A DNA stretch of 64,000 nt from Melieria omissa (GCA_963971225.1 OZ020269.1:106277486-106341485); one strand, 5' to 3'; shown: positions 22,437 to 34,565, counted from the stretch's first letter. Numbers and translations: made by a program. Notes: generated from the sequence alone by a model not told the origin.

Positions 22437-22887
22437 TTAAACCAGTGATGTCCATGATGATCGCGAGTACTATAGCAGAATGGTCATCACTGGTGTAAAA
22501 TGAAAACTACGATCACCTGGCGTTTCGTTGATCTCGTCAGTGGCTCATAAAGAATCCCAAAAAGGCTTTTAACCTTCTATCTAGGTAAATCTGGGTATAT
22601 CCAAGTTACGCGAGTTTGTTTTTTATAATGAATTAAGTAACTTGTTGACCTCTTCAGTGTGAGTAATTTTTGGTTCTTTACAAGTCCCTGAAGAGATCTG
22701 CCAGTTACTCAGGAAATGTCAGGAGAGAGCAATTTTCACTTATGATGAAATGATGTACATTCTTCCGATCGTGAGTATGAGAATGGTCATCACTGATCTA
22801 AATTGAAAACTAGGCAATAGCACCTGACATTTCGTTAATCTCTTTAGTGGCTCCTAAAAAATCCCAAAGTAACTAATAACTCTTCTA

Positions 22888-23504
22888 TAGGGTGTTTTTT
22901 TAGAGGTATAGAACTTCGAATTGAAATAAAACACAAGAAAACCGTTTTAAAGTCCATCAATTTGGCTTTATTGGAAGGATAATTTTATGCCATTAATGTT
23001 TAAATATGATTTCGGGCATGTGGCCGCCGCGGCTGGCTCGAATAAAGCCAATTCTACAGGTCCAATTTTCAACCACTTTGACAAAGCTCCAATTGCTGTG
23101 CACGGTGGCGAATCGATTCATTCGGGTCCTCTTCAACATTTTGCTCTACAGCGGCAATTGTTTCTTCGGTGCGCACTGTTCGACGTCTCTGCGGATGCGT
23201 ATTATCACATAGAGTAAACGTAGTGCGAAAACGACCCATGGTTAACCGATGGATGGACCGATTTTGCTCTGATGGACGATTATGTCGACCATAAAATGGA
23301 CGGAGCTTGCGGTAAACTTCGCGAACTGAACCATTATTTTCGAAATAAATTTGCACGATTTGCAAGCGTTGTTCTTTTGTCAACCTGTTCATGATGAAAT
23401 GGCAAACCAAACTGAACATAAATGACATTAGAGTTGCCAGATTTGACCACAAAATGCCAGTTTTATCTCTATTCGAAAAACAAACCTCTAAAAAAAACAC
23501 CCTA
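22888..23504 (-). mobile_element. Internally deleted mariner-like element
   Basis: 617 bp bounded by TA dinucleotides and terminal inverted repeats TAGGGTGTTTTTTTAGAGGT (one extra T on the right). It keeps the two ends of a transposase gene on the minus strand and has lost the catalytic middle. The element lies inside a copy of the local tandem repeat. Confidence 0.85.
22993..23392 (-). pseudogene. mariner-like transposase, N- and C-terminal ends only
   Basis: From ATG at 23392 the minus strand encodes M-N-R-L-T-K-E-Q-R-L-Q-I-V and Y-G-R-H-N-R-P-S, the helix-turn-helix (DUF4817-like) DNA-binding start of insect mariner-like transposases. It continues through H-P-Q-R-R-R-T-V-R-T-E-E and E-D-P-N-E-S-I-R to a stop near 23069. 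About 30 nt further on the frame resumes with R-A-S-R-G-G-H-M-P-E-I-I-F-K-H and a stop at 22993-22995, the family's usual C-terminus. Everything between, including all three catalytic acidic residues, is gone. It may retain DNA binding only if translated, which is unlikely. Confidence 0.85.
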
Positions 23505-23800
23505 TACTTGCGAGTATCAAAATGGACATCATGGCCTTAGACTTGTTAACTTCTTCAGTGTGGGTAATATTTGATTCTTTAAAAGTCCTTTAAGAGATCT
23601 GAAAGTTACTCACGAAACGTCAGGAAACATCAATTTTGACTTCAAACCAATAATGTCCATTTTTCTGATCGCGAGTAAAAGTAAAAAGTAAAAACTACGA
23701 TCACCTGGCGTTTCGTTAATCTCTTCAGTGGCTCATAAAGAATCCCAAAATAACTAAGAACACTTCACCTCGCGAGTAAGAGAATAGACATTACTGCTTT

Positions 23801-24329
23801 CGAACTTCTAGTTGGGTCAACCTGGGTTTATCCATGTTGCAAGTTTTTGTTTTCTATACAATTATTCTATTCTATAAATTCTCCATATTTTTTAGATTAT
23901 TCTATTATTATGAATTATTGTTATTGTTCAGTTATTGTTCTGTTTCACTAGGAAATGCTTATAAAAAAAAGAAGAGACATTAGAAAATTAAACTTCGAAC
24001 TTTCGAAATTAAGGTTATCCTGCTTCTAGCCCATAGAACAACGACATAAATGAGCCAACGATACTATCAAAAGTTAGTCTTTCTTTCTTCTTTTAAGAAT
24101 TACTCTCTCATAACTTCCTTCATAATCTTCATTTGAAAAGCTATTCTTTTTTTGCAGCCTATTTTTCAATTCCCTTAAATTAACCCTCAAATGCATACAG
24201 TTACTCACAATTGAATTGAGTATAAACTATAGGTACTATTGAAAAGAAAAAGTTAAATCTAGTCATAACTGAGCCTTTTAATTAATTGCTATTTATATTT
24301 ATTTCAAATCTTTGGTGTCGGTTTTAAGT
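23801..24329. other. No gene recognised
   Basis: AT-rich non-coding DNA between the tandem repeat and a Tc1-like fragment. Confidence 0.35.
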
Positions 24330-24421
24330 AATTTTTTAATTTTATTTTTTTTCATATTTTTCAGCTTTGATTTGACTTCTCTCCATAAATGTTCAGTATC
24401 TATGGGACATGCCTGGTGATT
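24330..24421 (-). pseudogene. Tc1-like transposase C-terminal fragment
   Basis: The minus strand reads N-H-Q-A-C-P-I-D-T-E-H-L-W-R-E-V-K-S-K-L then K-N-M-K-K-N. It resembles the Tc1-family block S-P-D-L-N-P-I-E-H-L-W-R-E-V-K around the last catalytic glutamate. A stop lies five codons upstream and no other transposase part is legible. It could be a chance match, but the length of agreement argues against that. Confidence 0.45.
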
Positions 24422-24517
24422 GTAGTTGCGTCTTTAATTGTTTGGGAGCATTCTACAAGAGATAGTTTCCCTCTATATGTCTTTATTGAGTCCTGTAACC
24501 CAGGTAAAAGTGAAATA

Positions 24518-24692
24518 TAGTACTTTTCGCTTAAAGCGAACTTCGAGGGACCGGGAGAAATGGTTCGTTTTAATCGAAAGTTCGCTTTAAAAGGGGTCCG
24601 TAATAAGCGAAAACATAAAGCGCGTACTTTTAAAATGTTCGTTTTAGGCGGAAAATCGTTTTAAACGGGTTCGTTATAAGCGAAAAGCACTG
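24518..24692. mobile_element. pogo/Tigger-like MITE
   Basis: 175 bp flanked by TA on both sides (24516-24517 and 24693-24694). The terminal repeats agree at 20 of 24 positions (right end inverted begins CAGTGCTTTTCGCTTATAAC). Internal sequence is full of ttcgttttaa and aagcgaa motifs typical of these elements. Non-coding. Confidence 0.75.
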
Positions 24693-26169
24693 TATTGGAT
24701 ATTTCGTGAGCTTAGGTGTACATTGAGTGAAAAAGTTCAAATAAATCTTCTTGTTCATGTGTGTTCTACAAAGTCAGAGATTTCAACAAGAGAGGATACC
24801 AAAGATCCTCACAACATGATTGAGTCACCACCTAGTTACATCGTAATTGCCAAATTCCTTAATTGTTTCTTATTTTTTAGCTAATATTCTGCTTTCTCCA
24901 GACAATTTGCGTCCCATTTGAACCATAAAGGTTTTTTTTTGCCTGTCAGTACACTTGACGCTCTGTCAGAAGAAGAAGAAAGTGAGCTCAAATGTCAAAA
25001 AATGTCAACTGTCAATTGTGTGTGTCAATTTCAATGTCAAAATCCCGATATATTCATTTGAAAAAACAACTAAATCCAGTCTTCTTACTAAAATTTAATA
25101 GACACTTTCTTCAAACTCTTCTTCTACTAATAACTTCCATTAAAAAGCAAAAAACCATATTTACTAAACAAACAAGAAACAAATTCATGCATTTGAGGGT
25201 TAAATATTAATTTTATATTCGTGTGTGTGTCGCTTGATTAGTGGAATTTTCATTGAATCTCGCGCATTCGAATCACATCAAATTTGTTTTGGCTATTTTT
25301 AGTTGCAATCAATTTAGATGTAAGAAAGCTGTGCAACACAGCGGCATTTTTTCGTAAGCAGTTCAAAGGCATTTCAACTGCAACAACAAGATCAACAACA
25401 ACAACATACGACAGCTGTTGCCAGTCAAATATTGCCGCTGTTGCAATTCCTGGCAATTATTAATGTTGTGCCACACGAAATTGATTGAGAAATCTTTCAG
25501 AAATCTTGAATATTCTTAAAAGTCATGTCTGTCCATTCACTCAGTTTGTGCTGACGCCATTGACGTAGGTCCAGATTGCAGCAATAAGAGCGAGTGAGAC
25601 AGAGAATGGAGGAGTGCATGAATGGAACTGCAGGGCAAAAACTTGCAATGATTTTATTTATAATTTCTGCGGCAGCTAAAACGAAAATGGCAACAAATTA
25701 TCAACTTTTCTGATGGCGCAAATAAATAATTTTTTTAAAATAAAATAAAATTATATTCTATGAAGAATAACAAACAAAGAAAAGTTTTCAACAGAAACTT
25801 AAAATAGTTGAGAGAGAAAATGTGGTTTACTGAAACGTGATGGAATCGGAGCCTCGAAAAATCGAATCAAAACTTTAGATATTACAGTATTTGAAAAGTA
25901 AGTTTGTTGGTAGTGAAAATTTTCATTGAGTTATTTGTCTTTACTGAGAGTACACTTGAGACATTCTGAGACGATGAGAGGAAAAAATGGCTCAGTTGTT
26001 TGTTATCGGATCATCAAGAAATTTAATGGTACGAAATGAATAAACATGAATGAATGAATAAGAAAAGAATATTTAGACGATATCCCAAAATATTTTTTGA
26101 ATACGCAAATCAGAACTTTATATCCTAAATCCAAAACTATATCCTTAACTTATAAAAGCAGTTGGAACT
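24693..26169. other. Non-coding, no gene recognised
   Basis: AT-rich DNA with short tgtcaa-rich stretches near 24990-25045 and a CAA-rich stretch near 25380-25410. No gene or transposon end could be supported. Confidence 0.4.
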
Positions 26170-27400
26170 AGTCCGAGTCTTAGTCTTAGTCTTAGTCTTA
26201 GTGTCTTAGTCTTAGTCTTAGTTTTAGTTTTAGTTTTAGTTTTAGTCTTAGTCTTAGTTTTAGTCTTAGTCTTAGTCTTAGTCTTAGTTTTAGTCTTAGT
26301 CTTAGTCTTAGTCTTAGTTTTAGTCTTAGTCTTAGTCTTAGTCTTAGTCTTAGTTTTAGTCTTAGTCTTAGTCTTAGTTTTAGTCTTAGTCTTAGTTTTA
26401 GTCTTAGTCTTAGTCTTAGTCTTAGTCTTAGTCTTAGTCTTAGTCTTAGTCTTAGTCTTAGTCTTAGTCTTAGTCTTAGTCTTAGTCTTAGTCTTAGTCT
26501 TAGTCTTAGTCTTAGTCTTAGTCTTAGTCTTAGTCTTAGTCTTAGTCTTAGTCTTAGTCTTAGTCTTAGTCTTAGTCTTAGTCTTAGTCTTAGTCTTAGT
26601 CTTAGTCTTAGTCTTAGTCTTAGTCTTAGTCTTAGTCTTAGTCTTAGTCTTAGTCTTAGTCTTAGTCTTAGTCTTAGTCTTAGTCTTAGTCTTAGTCTTA
26701 GTCTTAGTCTTAGTCTTAGTCTTAGTCTTAGTCTTAGTCTTAGTCTTAGTCTTAGTCTTAGTCTTAGTCTTAGTCTTAGTCTTAGTCTTAGTCTTAGTCT
26801 TAGTCTTAGTCTTAGTCTTAGTCTTAGTCTTAGTCTTAGTCTTAGTCTTAGTCTTAGTCTTAGTCTTAGTCTTAGTCTTAGTCTTAGTCTTAGTCTTAGT
26901 CTTAGTCTTAGTCTTAGTCTTAGTCTTAGTCTTAGTCTTAGTCTTGGTCTTGGTCTTGGTCTTAGTCTTAGTCTTAGTCTTAGTCTTAGTCTTAGTCTTA
27001 GTCTTAGTCTTAGTCTTAGTCTTAGTCTTAGTCTTAGTCTTAGTCTTAGTCTTGGTCTTAGTCTTAGTCTTAGTCTTAGTCTTAGTCTTAGTCTTAGTCT
27101 TAGTCTTAGTCTTAGTCTTAGTCTTGGTCTTGGTCTTGGTCTTAGTCTTAGTCTTAGTCTTAGTCTTAGTCTTAGTCTTAGTCTTAGTCTTAGTCTTGGT
27201 CTTAGTCTTAGTCTTAGTCTTAGTCTTAGTCTTAGTCTTAGTCTTAGTTTTAGTCTTAGTCTTAGTCTTAGTCTTAGTCTTAGTCTTAGTCTTAGTCTTA
27301 GTCTTAATCTTAGTCTTAGTCTCAGACCTATTCTAAGGCTTAATTTTAGTCTTTGTCTTAAACTTAGTCTTAGTCTTAACCTTAGTTTCAGTCCTAGACC
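26170..27400. repeat. (CTTAGT)n hexanucleotide array
   Basis: About 1.2 kb of CTTAGT units, nearly pure over 26400-27240, with TTTTAGT and CTTGGT variants at the edges and in two small clusters near 26945 and 27125. The unit has no stop in several frames, so Leu-Arg and Leu-Val open frames of hundreds of codons appear on both strands and are artefacts. Confidence 0.97.
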
Positions 27401-28879
27401 CCTTAGTTGTTTCAAAAGCGACCCAAAAAGCTCTCTCGAAGTGCCTAATCTCTTAACAGACATTTTTTCTACTCTCAGAAATGAATCTTTGTCTTTAAGA
27501 AAGCAGTTGCCTTAAGAAAAAGTTATCTTTAGTTAGTGTTGGCCAAGTCGGGATTCGAACTATCGAACCTCTGACTTGTAGAACCCTTCCTATAGCAACA
27601 ATAATTCCTTATGTTTCCAAAGCTATCAAAAGTTTCAAAAATTTCCAATGTGCTCCAAGTGTAACGTCAAACATTTCTATTGAATTATATTTTCAATTTC
27701 CCCTTAACAAAGTACAAACAACTCAAAGTCAATCAACTGGGAAGTAACTAATGCCAAAATCAATGCTAAATTTGAACCCATTTCTGTACTTCAGACTAGA
27801 ATCCATTGGGGTCAAACATTATCAAAAGCTGATTCAATCGACATTCAATCTGACAACAAATCAATAGATTTGCATTTTCAGCACATTTGCAAAAAATGTC
27901 GGCTAGTGTTAAAAAGCAACAACAACAATAATAACAACGACACAACAATCATATAATAACAACAACCACATACAGCGAGATCATTAAACTTTTATCAGTG
28001 CTAAATAGTGAATGATGTGTCACAATCGCACATACAAATTAACATTGTGACAGTCGTCACACAAATGTTTACGATTATTTACATACATACATACATATTT
28101 ACATACATACTCGCTCATTTGTGCGTCAAGTGCAATTGGGGGGGGAAAAGTGAAACACATACAAACACACGGAGAAAGACACACACGCACTGAGAGAAGA
28201 CAGAAATCACGTGCTGATTTAATAGCGCATATCAGTAATAACAACAATGAATACAATAACAACAACAACAACATCATAATAAACGCAACGCATAGCCGAT
28301 GCATACAAATTCAAAAACCAACAACAAAAACAACAACTATTGTAAATCAAGTGCGTTCGAAATGGCATTTTTTTCCACTGATTGTTTTTATTTATTTTTA
28401 TTTGTTGTTTTATTTTATCTTGATTTGTTGTAGTTTTTGTTGTTGTTGCGTATTTGCTGTATTTCTTAACCGGAATTTGCCACCGTCCGCGTGTTGCCAA
28501 ATATTTAATTCAATGTGCTTTTTGTGGTGATGGTTGTTGTTGTTGCAGCACGCAATAGTAAAGTGTTGTTGTTTTTATTGTTATTGGCAAAATCAATTGG
28601 CACACCAGCAACACTAACAACAACCGCAAGCACGCACCACACCTCATCACACGGCGCGTTCGCTTCGTTTCTGACGTTCACACCAACCACACATTCAGCC
28701 ACCCACCACTTTCCCTCTCTGACGACCAGACACGATTTCAAGCGTAATTGATTTCTTAACGAACAAAGTCAGAGAGCGCGCAAATGAACGGTAAAGCAGC
28801 GAGAGAGCGCTGCGAACGCGTTGTGGGTTTGCAGCAAAATTGGTCGCTGAAATGAAATTTTAGTGATTACTTGGTTTCA
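27401..28879. other. Intron-like non-coding DNA
   Basis: It contains CAA/AAC-rich stretches (27915-27965, 28230-28275, 28318-28345), a catacatacatac run near 28080-28110 and GTT/TTG-rich runs. No recognisable exon. Confidence 0.4.
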
Positions 28880-29870
28880 GTGGGCTACACAAATTCCGGA
28901 TAGGTAACTGACTGGCTGACTTCTAGGAACAAAATTAGATCTCAGGAAGCCAAAACTTGGTCTTCGGTTAGAACTGAAAGTTAGAGCTCAAAAAGAAGAA
29001 GCGAATGTATTCTGGGGAGCACAACAGATCTTATTTTCCTCGTTTTCGACGATCTTCTGGTGGCTGTCTGAGTTCTAGGATTCCACAAACGAGATTAAAT
29101 CCCAGAAGCCAAGAAGTTCAGAAATTAGAGCTCACGGAGATGCTTTGCAGCCTTGTTGGGAGAACAGCAGAGTTGATTATCAATTTTTCAACCGAAACGG
29201 AGTTGTTCTGTGGACAACCTTCTGCTAACTGGCTTACTTCTGGGATCCCACAAACCATATGAAGTCTCTTTGAACCTAAGACTTGCTCTTAGCTACATGG
29301 ATAAACTTCATAAAAACCAGAGAAAATTTCATAGAAACGAGAGACAATGGATCCTAAAGCCTTTTCTTTTTCTCAACAAAAACGAAGCTATTCTTTGGGC
29401 AACCTTCTGCTCAATGACTAACTTCTAGGATCTCCCAAGCGAGATGAAGTCTCTTAGCTACAAACTTCAATGGACGACAAACAATGGATCCTAAAGCCTT
29501 TTCTTTTTTCAACAAACACGGAGCTGGTCTTTCATTAACCTTCTGCTGACTAGCTGATTTCTAAGATATCACAAGCGAAGTAGCGATCAAATAAGCCAAA
29601 ACTTATGCTTAGGTCCATTCAAAGTTCGAGCTCAAAGAGAAGCTTAGATGTCTTATTGGGAGCTCAAAAGTTCTTACGTTCTTTTATTCTTTGTCCAATG
29701 GAGTTGACGAAAAGCTGTGATGTCTTTTTAAAGTCACAGCAGATCTTACGTTCTGCTCTTCTTCTTCATCCAAAGGAGTTGGAGAGAAGCTGTGATGCCT
29801 TTTTGGGGTCACAGCAGATCTTAAGTTCGTTCTTTCTTCAACAAAAAATAAGTTTATTTTTGGAAAATCT
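28880..29870. repeat. Degenerate tandem array, ~150-250-bp unit
   Basis: Repeated blocks include gacttctaggatcccacaaa, cgagatgaagtctctta, gagctcaaagagaagc, gggagctcaacagatcttac and caaccttctgctaactggc. About five irregular copies are present, with internal deletions. It is not coding. Confidence 0.6.
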
Positions 29871-30299
29871 TCACTTTTGAGTTACGGTTACGTTGGGTTG
29901 GAATGGCAGCCTTCTTTTGAAAGATCATCTTAGGGATCACTTAAGCACAGAGGCACAGGTAATTTGTATAAGCCATTTGGAGTTACAACCCCTTCACTTA
30001 CTGAACTGAAAACCACAAAGATTTCAACAAAACCTTTAGTTATAAAAGAAAGCTTAGTAAGGCTGACAGAAACGGGGAACCGTGGATTTTCAGACTTCCA
30101 GGGACGGACATTGACACATAAAGTACAATGTCGCTTTTTCATTAGAAAGAAAATTAAAGAACCAAAATTAGTCAAATTCTTAAACAATGTAAAAATATTC
30201 TATAGGCTCTGACAGAAGGACTAAAATCGTTGTATGGCAATTCTAGTCTTTCAACATGACTTTTCAGTGAGCTTTGTCTCGTCGTGGAAGCAATAAGTT
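29871..30299. other. No gene recognised
   Basis: A roughly 250-bp open stretch at 29964-30212 has no recognisable motif and lies between two tandem arrays. Confidence 0.3.
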
Positions 30300-31760
30300 A
30301 ACAAAGTTGGGACCTAGATTGGGTAGCTGTCTAAGGATTGAACAAAGACCCTTGCGTACAGTGATCTAATAGATTCATTATGATTAATAGATTCTAATAG
30401 ATAGATAGATTTTACTTATAGATTCATAATGAACTTTCTTAGTTGACACTTAGTGTATGGAGTTCAAACATGGGTTTAGTTAGTAGCTCTCTAGACCATC
30501 TCCTGTTTGTAATGTAATGTAATGATTATGGATTGAACAAATACCCTTTCGCACCCTGAAATCGACTTAGTTGACACTTAGTTAATGAAGTTCGGAGATA
30601 AGTACATAGGTAGCTATATTGCCTCCTGTTTTTAATGTCACGTAATGAAATGATTATAAGGACGAAGACTCTTGCACACTGGAACTGAATTATGCCCTGA
30701 AATTAATTTAATTGACACTTTGCTCAGGGCTGGACTGAATAGCTGTCTAAATCGGAATCTGTTTGTAATTTATCTAATGTAATGATGGACGGAGACTCTT
30801 GCGCACTAAAGCCGAATACTTGTAGGTTTATTATGCCCTGAAATTAACTTAACTGACACTTTGTTCAGGGCTGGAATGAGTAGCTGTCTAGATCGACTCC
30901 TGTTTGTAATGTGTGTGATGTAATAATGGACGAAGGCTCTTGCCCAATGAAACCGAATAAGTTTACTATGTCTTTGAAATCATTTGGTGTTTTAGGTACT
31001 CAAGTATTATATCTATCTGCGATATTTACATTCGATTCTTTTCACAGAGAAAACGTTTCCCCTAGACTTTTTCACGCCTTTCTGAGTCAAAACGGGACAG
31101 TTTCTAGACAACTTGTTTGTTGCTGCTTTTATTGACAAAGTACAGATTTAAGAAATGGTTTTGTAGAAGAAGTGGCCTGTCAGGGCGCCACATGGAATCT
31201 TCGATTTATTCTACGGCATTACGGTTGCTGGTGATGTCTCTATGACTCGATACCCAATAAAGGTTGAACTCTTAGTTGGTTGCTTCGGTGCTGGGTTGGC
31301 AGTCAGCGACCAGCTTTGATCTGGTGGCTACACCCACAGAGGACTTGACTGTCGCCTTTGCAAGAAATACTAAATCCTCCGAAAGATCTCATAGATGTTC
31401 CATTGAACGCTTCAACTTGTGATTCGATTTTATTGTACAAAATGTCACACAGAGCGTTTATGGTTATTGCAAGTGGAACATGGGATTGCTTAGTCCTTAA
31501 TTGGACTCTCCACACCAATAAAGGATTTGACTGGCTCCCTCGCAAATGATATTTGAATCTCTGAAAGACCTCATAGTTGTTTCATTAACCCTTTCCGACA
31601 TGAAAATAAACCCGTTCTGTATGAATTGTATGGGCTGTAGTCCAATATATTGGACATTGTGACTGAAAGGGTTAAACGCTTCAGCTTGTGATTAGCTATA
31701 GAAAATAACATTGGATTTCTTTGTCCTCAATTGAATTCTAACGCAGTTAGTAAATAGCAG
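30300..31760. repeat. Degenerate tandem arrays, ~120-bp and ~180-bp units
   Basis: From about 30330 to 30950 a ~120-bp unit recurs (cttagttgacacttagt, gtagctgtctagatc, ctcctgtttgtaatgtaatg, gatggacgaagactcttgcg). From about 31260 to 31720 a ~180-bp unit is duplicated (gatctcatagatgttccatt-gaacgcttcaacttgtgatt, and its partner at 31572-31695, which is interrupted by a MITE). Confidence 0.6.
31589..31671. mobile_element. Tiny TTAA-flanked MITE
   Basis: 83 bp with TTAA on both sides (31585-31588 and 31672-31675) and CCCTTTC termini inverted at the ends. The inside holds a tccaatatattgga palindrome. The sister repeat copy at 31398-31425 shows the uninterrupted target (ttccattgaacgcttcaa), which supports a real insertion. 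Confidence 0.75.
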
Positions 31761-31829
31761 AGTTATTCATTCGCGCCGACCTGTGACAATAATAGTTACA
31801 ATCGGATTTCTGCTATAATCCTTTAATTT

Positions 31830-34200
31830 TATGATGCATTCCACTTTCCCACACACCGCTCAGCCCCTAACACGGAGCCTCCGTCACGCCCTTGACACCT
31901 CAAACACGCCGCCAGTGATTTCACTAACAATGACACCGACCAACACCGACTCCGACTCTGACTCCGTTGTCGTCGTCGTTGGCGGTGGCATGCATTCAAA
32001 AGGGCAACAACAAAAAAACATCACAACGCACCTTAAAAATCCACCAAAAACAATGCCGGAACACACAAATCCAGTAAACGAACGAGCGCGCCCAGTGTTC
32101 AAGTGTGAAAGGCGAACGCGAACGCGAGAGCGACTTGTTCGCTTGGCCGAGTAGTGCCGAAAAGTCGCCAGCAACGTTTTGTGTTTTTGTTTGTTTTCTT
32201 TTTGTTTTTTACTATCTTTTATTATCTTTGTGTGTTTTGTGTTTATTTGTTGCTTTGTGTGTTTGTCGTTTTTTGCAAGCACTCTGGGGGCACGATGCGC
32301 GATGCACACGGCGCGGCGCAGCGACGCTGGCTGGCACCGAGCGCACAGCCGCAGCGACGCGACGCGACGATTCCGCACCGAGCCGACCGAGCGGTTGGAT
32401 GCACTTTACGAATGCCAAATGCGACGGGCACGATGACGACGAGTGCGGCGAGGGGGCAGCGTGCGTGCTATGTGCGCCCGCTTGTCCGACGTAGCGTCTG
32501 GCGTACGAAATGCGCGCGCGAGTTGCGCTCGTTGCGCCTCGTTTGAAGTGGAGTTGGCGGTGCACGGCGCGACGACGACCAACACTGAACGCGTTTGGTT
32601 ATGGAAAACGAACGGGAGGGTGGGGGGGCAGTGACAGTGGCGACGACTGCGGCGGCAAAATTCACCAAATACGTGCGCCGAGCGCTTGACTTGAATTTTT
32701 TTATTTTCAATTTTTTTGCTGCCGTCTTTATTATAATTTTTACTTTTTTTCTCTCTTTTGCTTCTGGTGCGAATTTCGCGATTTTTCGGCGCGGCCGCAG
32801 TTTGGTTTGGCTGCCGTTGATTGGCACACTTGTAACTTTTTTTTAACTTTTACACAATTTTTACTTTGATTTGCTGTTGTTGTTGTTGTAATTATTATTA
32901 TTGTTGTTGCATGCACTGCAGCAACATTTAACTGTCGCCGTTCGCTGCCACTTTGCGACAACACTGAACCGATGGCTGCATTATGCCAATCTGGCGCATC
33001 AATCACTCACTTTGTGTTGTTGTTGTAATTGCTATAACTCTTTTCCAATTCACAAACAATAAATGCACTGAAAACACTTTTCCTGAATTGCTGGACTTGC
33101 GCTCCGGTGCAGTAGTCAACGTCTGGGGCCTAGCTGGCTGAAACGCCTGTCGGCACACGCAGCTCTCAGCATCGATTTTACTGACTTGACTGTTTGGGCT
33201 GTTTAGGCCCAATTGGCTTTAACAGGGCCAACCGCAGCACCAGCAGCACAAGAATGCTGTTGCCGTTGCTATTGTTGTTGTTATTGTTGCTATTGTTGTT
33301 GCTGCCGCCTGCCGTTGCGCGTGTGTGTGCGAGTGCAAGAATGCATTCTCGCTCTCGCGCCAGCGACTGCAGTCACGCAAGAGCCCAGCTGGCCACAGTC
33401 GACGTCGAGAGCGGCACAACTAATTTGACAGCCAGCAGAAGAGAGCCGCCGAGCGCGCTGTCAAAAGCATTGCATGCTGCGCCTCGTTCAAAACACCGAA
33501 TGCTTATTCTGCTTCTTCTTCTTCTTCGTTTGCCGCTGCTTCCGCTGAAAGTACTTCGTTGTCTAACTCTGCTCTGGGATGTGAAAATGCATCGTTCGGA
33601 TGCAGCAGCGACTAGTTGTTCGTTTTTCCCTTTTTTTCTGTTTCTGTTTTTCCTATTCGCCTTTACACTTTTCTATGCCATGCAAATGTGGCTGGTGTAT
33701 GTGTGTCTTTGAGAGTGTATGTGTGTGTGTGCAAGTCTGTGTGTCGCTCGGTACATTTCACGTTTTCACACATTTTTATTAAACAATTTTTACGCCTCGC
33801 GGCCACATTTCTACTTTCGGCTACTCGCTGCGCGCACCGCTGACCAATTTGTTGCCGTCACTCGAGCACAAATTTTCTTTTACAATAACTCGACGAAATG
33901 TATTTTTATCTGTCACAATCGTTCCACTTCGCACCGCACCGTATCGCACAATAACTGCCCATTTAGGTTATCCATCCTCAAGTTTTGCTCTCGCCTCATT
34001 TGCCTATTTTGACATTTCTATGCTGCGGTCGCGGCTGCTGTGTTGTTGCTGCTCTGTTGTGCGCTGCACCACTTGAACGGCGGCTCTCCTCAGTCGGTCG
34101 CTGTGCACTCTTCGTGTGCTTAAAGCGCAGGCGCTTTCGCATGGCGGCATTGCCAGCTTTTACCGTTAATAAAATGTTTGAACAACGCGCTGTCAAATAG
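31830..34200 (-). promoter_or_regulatory. GC-rich block, candidate EcR-A promoter and first leader exon
   Basis: This block stands out by high G+C and CpG content. Read on the minus strand, 32160-32270 is A/C-rich and poor in T, like fly 5' leaders. A consensus donor AAA|GTGAGTG lies on the minus strand at 33010-33005. Its position about 20 kb upstream of the first EcR-A coding exon, on the matching strand, would suit a non-coding first exon. No open frame here shows a recognised domain. Another gene's start, or an enhancer, is equally possible. Confidence 0.3.
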
Positions 34201-34283
34201 GCAAACAAGTAGTTTTGTATTGGACAAAGTATATGAATGGTCGGACGATATCATCAGAACGATCAGAACGGGTATGTTAAAAA

Positions 34284-34406
34284 GTGGAAGGGGAAGCATT
34301 TGAAATTATTTGCTAATATAAATTAAGAAGAGGAAGCATTTGAAATTATTTGCTAATTTATATTGCATTTATATTAGCAAATAATTTCAAATGCTTCCTC
34401 TTCCAC
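34284..34406. repeat. 40-bp inverted repeat with a third direct copy inside
   Basis: Arm 34284-34323 is the reverse complement of arm 34367-34406 with one mismatch (39/40). The 43-nt spacer contains another copy of gaggaagcatttgaaattat in the same orientation as the left arm. It ends about 150 bp from the LTR retrotransposon. Confidence 0.85.
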
Positions 34407-34549
34407 TTAATTGCTATACAGGGCTATGCGAATATCAGAGGAAATAGAAAAAGAAACTTATTGACAGCTGTCTGAAGAGAACATTATACATTTTGACAGT
34501 TATGACTGTAAAAGTCAATTGAAACGGAGAAGAGAACACAGCCCAGTAA

Positions 34550-34553
34550 CACT
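34550..34553 (+). repeat. Target site duplication (left), CACT
   Basis: The four bases CACT before the 5' LTR are repeated after the 3' LTR at 46865-46868. A 4-bp duplication fits a Ty3/gypsy-type integrase. Confidence 0.85.
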
Positions 34554-34565
34554 TGTACTGGGCTG

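Larger units (their letters stand above)
22030..23800. repeat. Large degenerate tandem repeat with nested transposons
   Basis: Diverged copies of a unit occur near 22030, 22630 and 23540. The unit contains gagatctgccagttactca, gaaaactacgatcacctggc, gtttcgttaatctc and cagtggctcataaagaatcc. A TTAA-type MITE (22185-22436) split the first copy and a deleted mariner-like element (22888-23504) split the second, so the host repeat predates both insertions. Confidence 0.7.

Noticed and set aside
26198..27463. 421-codon Leu-Arg open frame and Val-Leu frame on the other strand
   Set aside because: Pure products of the CTTAGT hexamer array.
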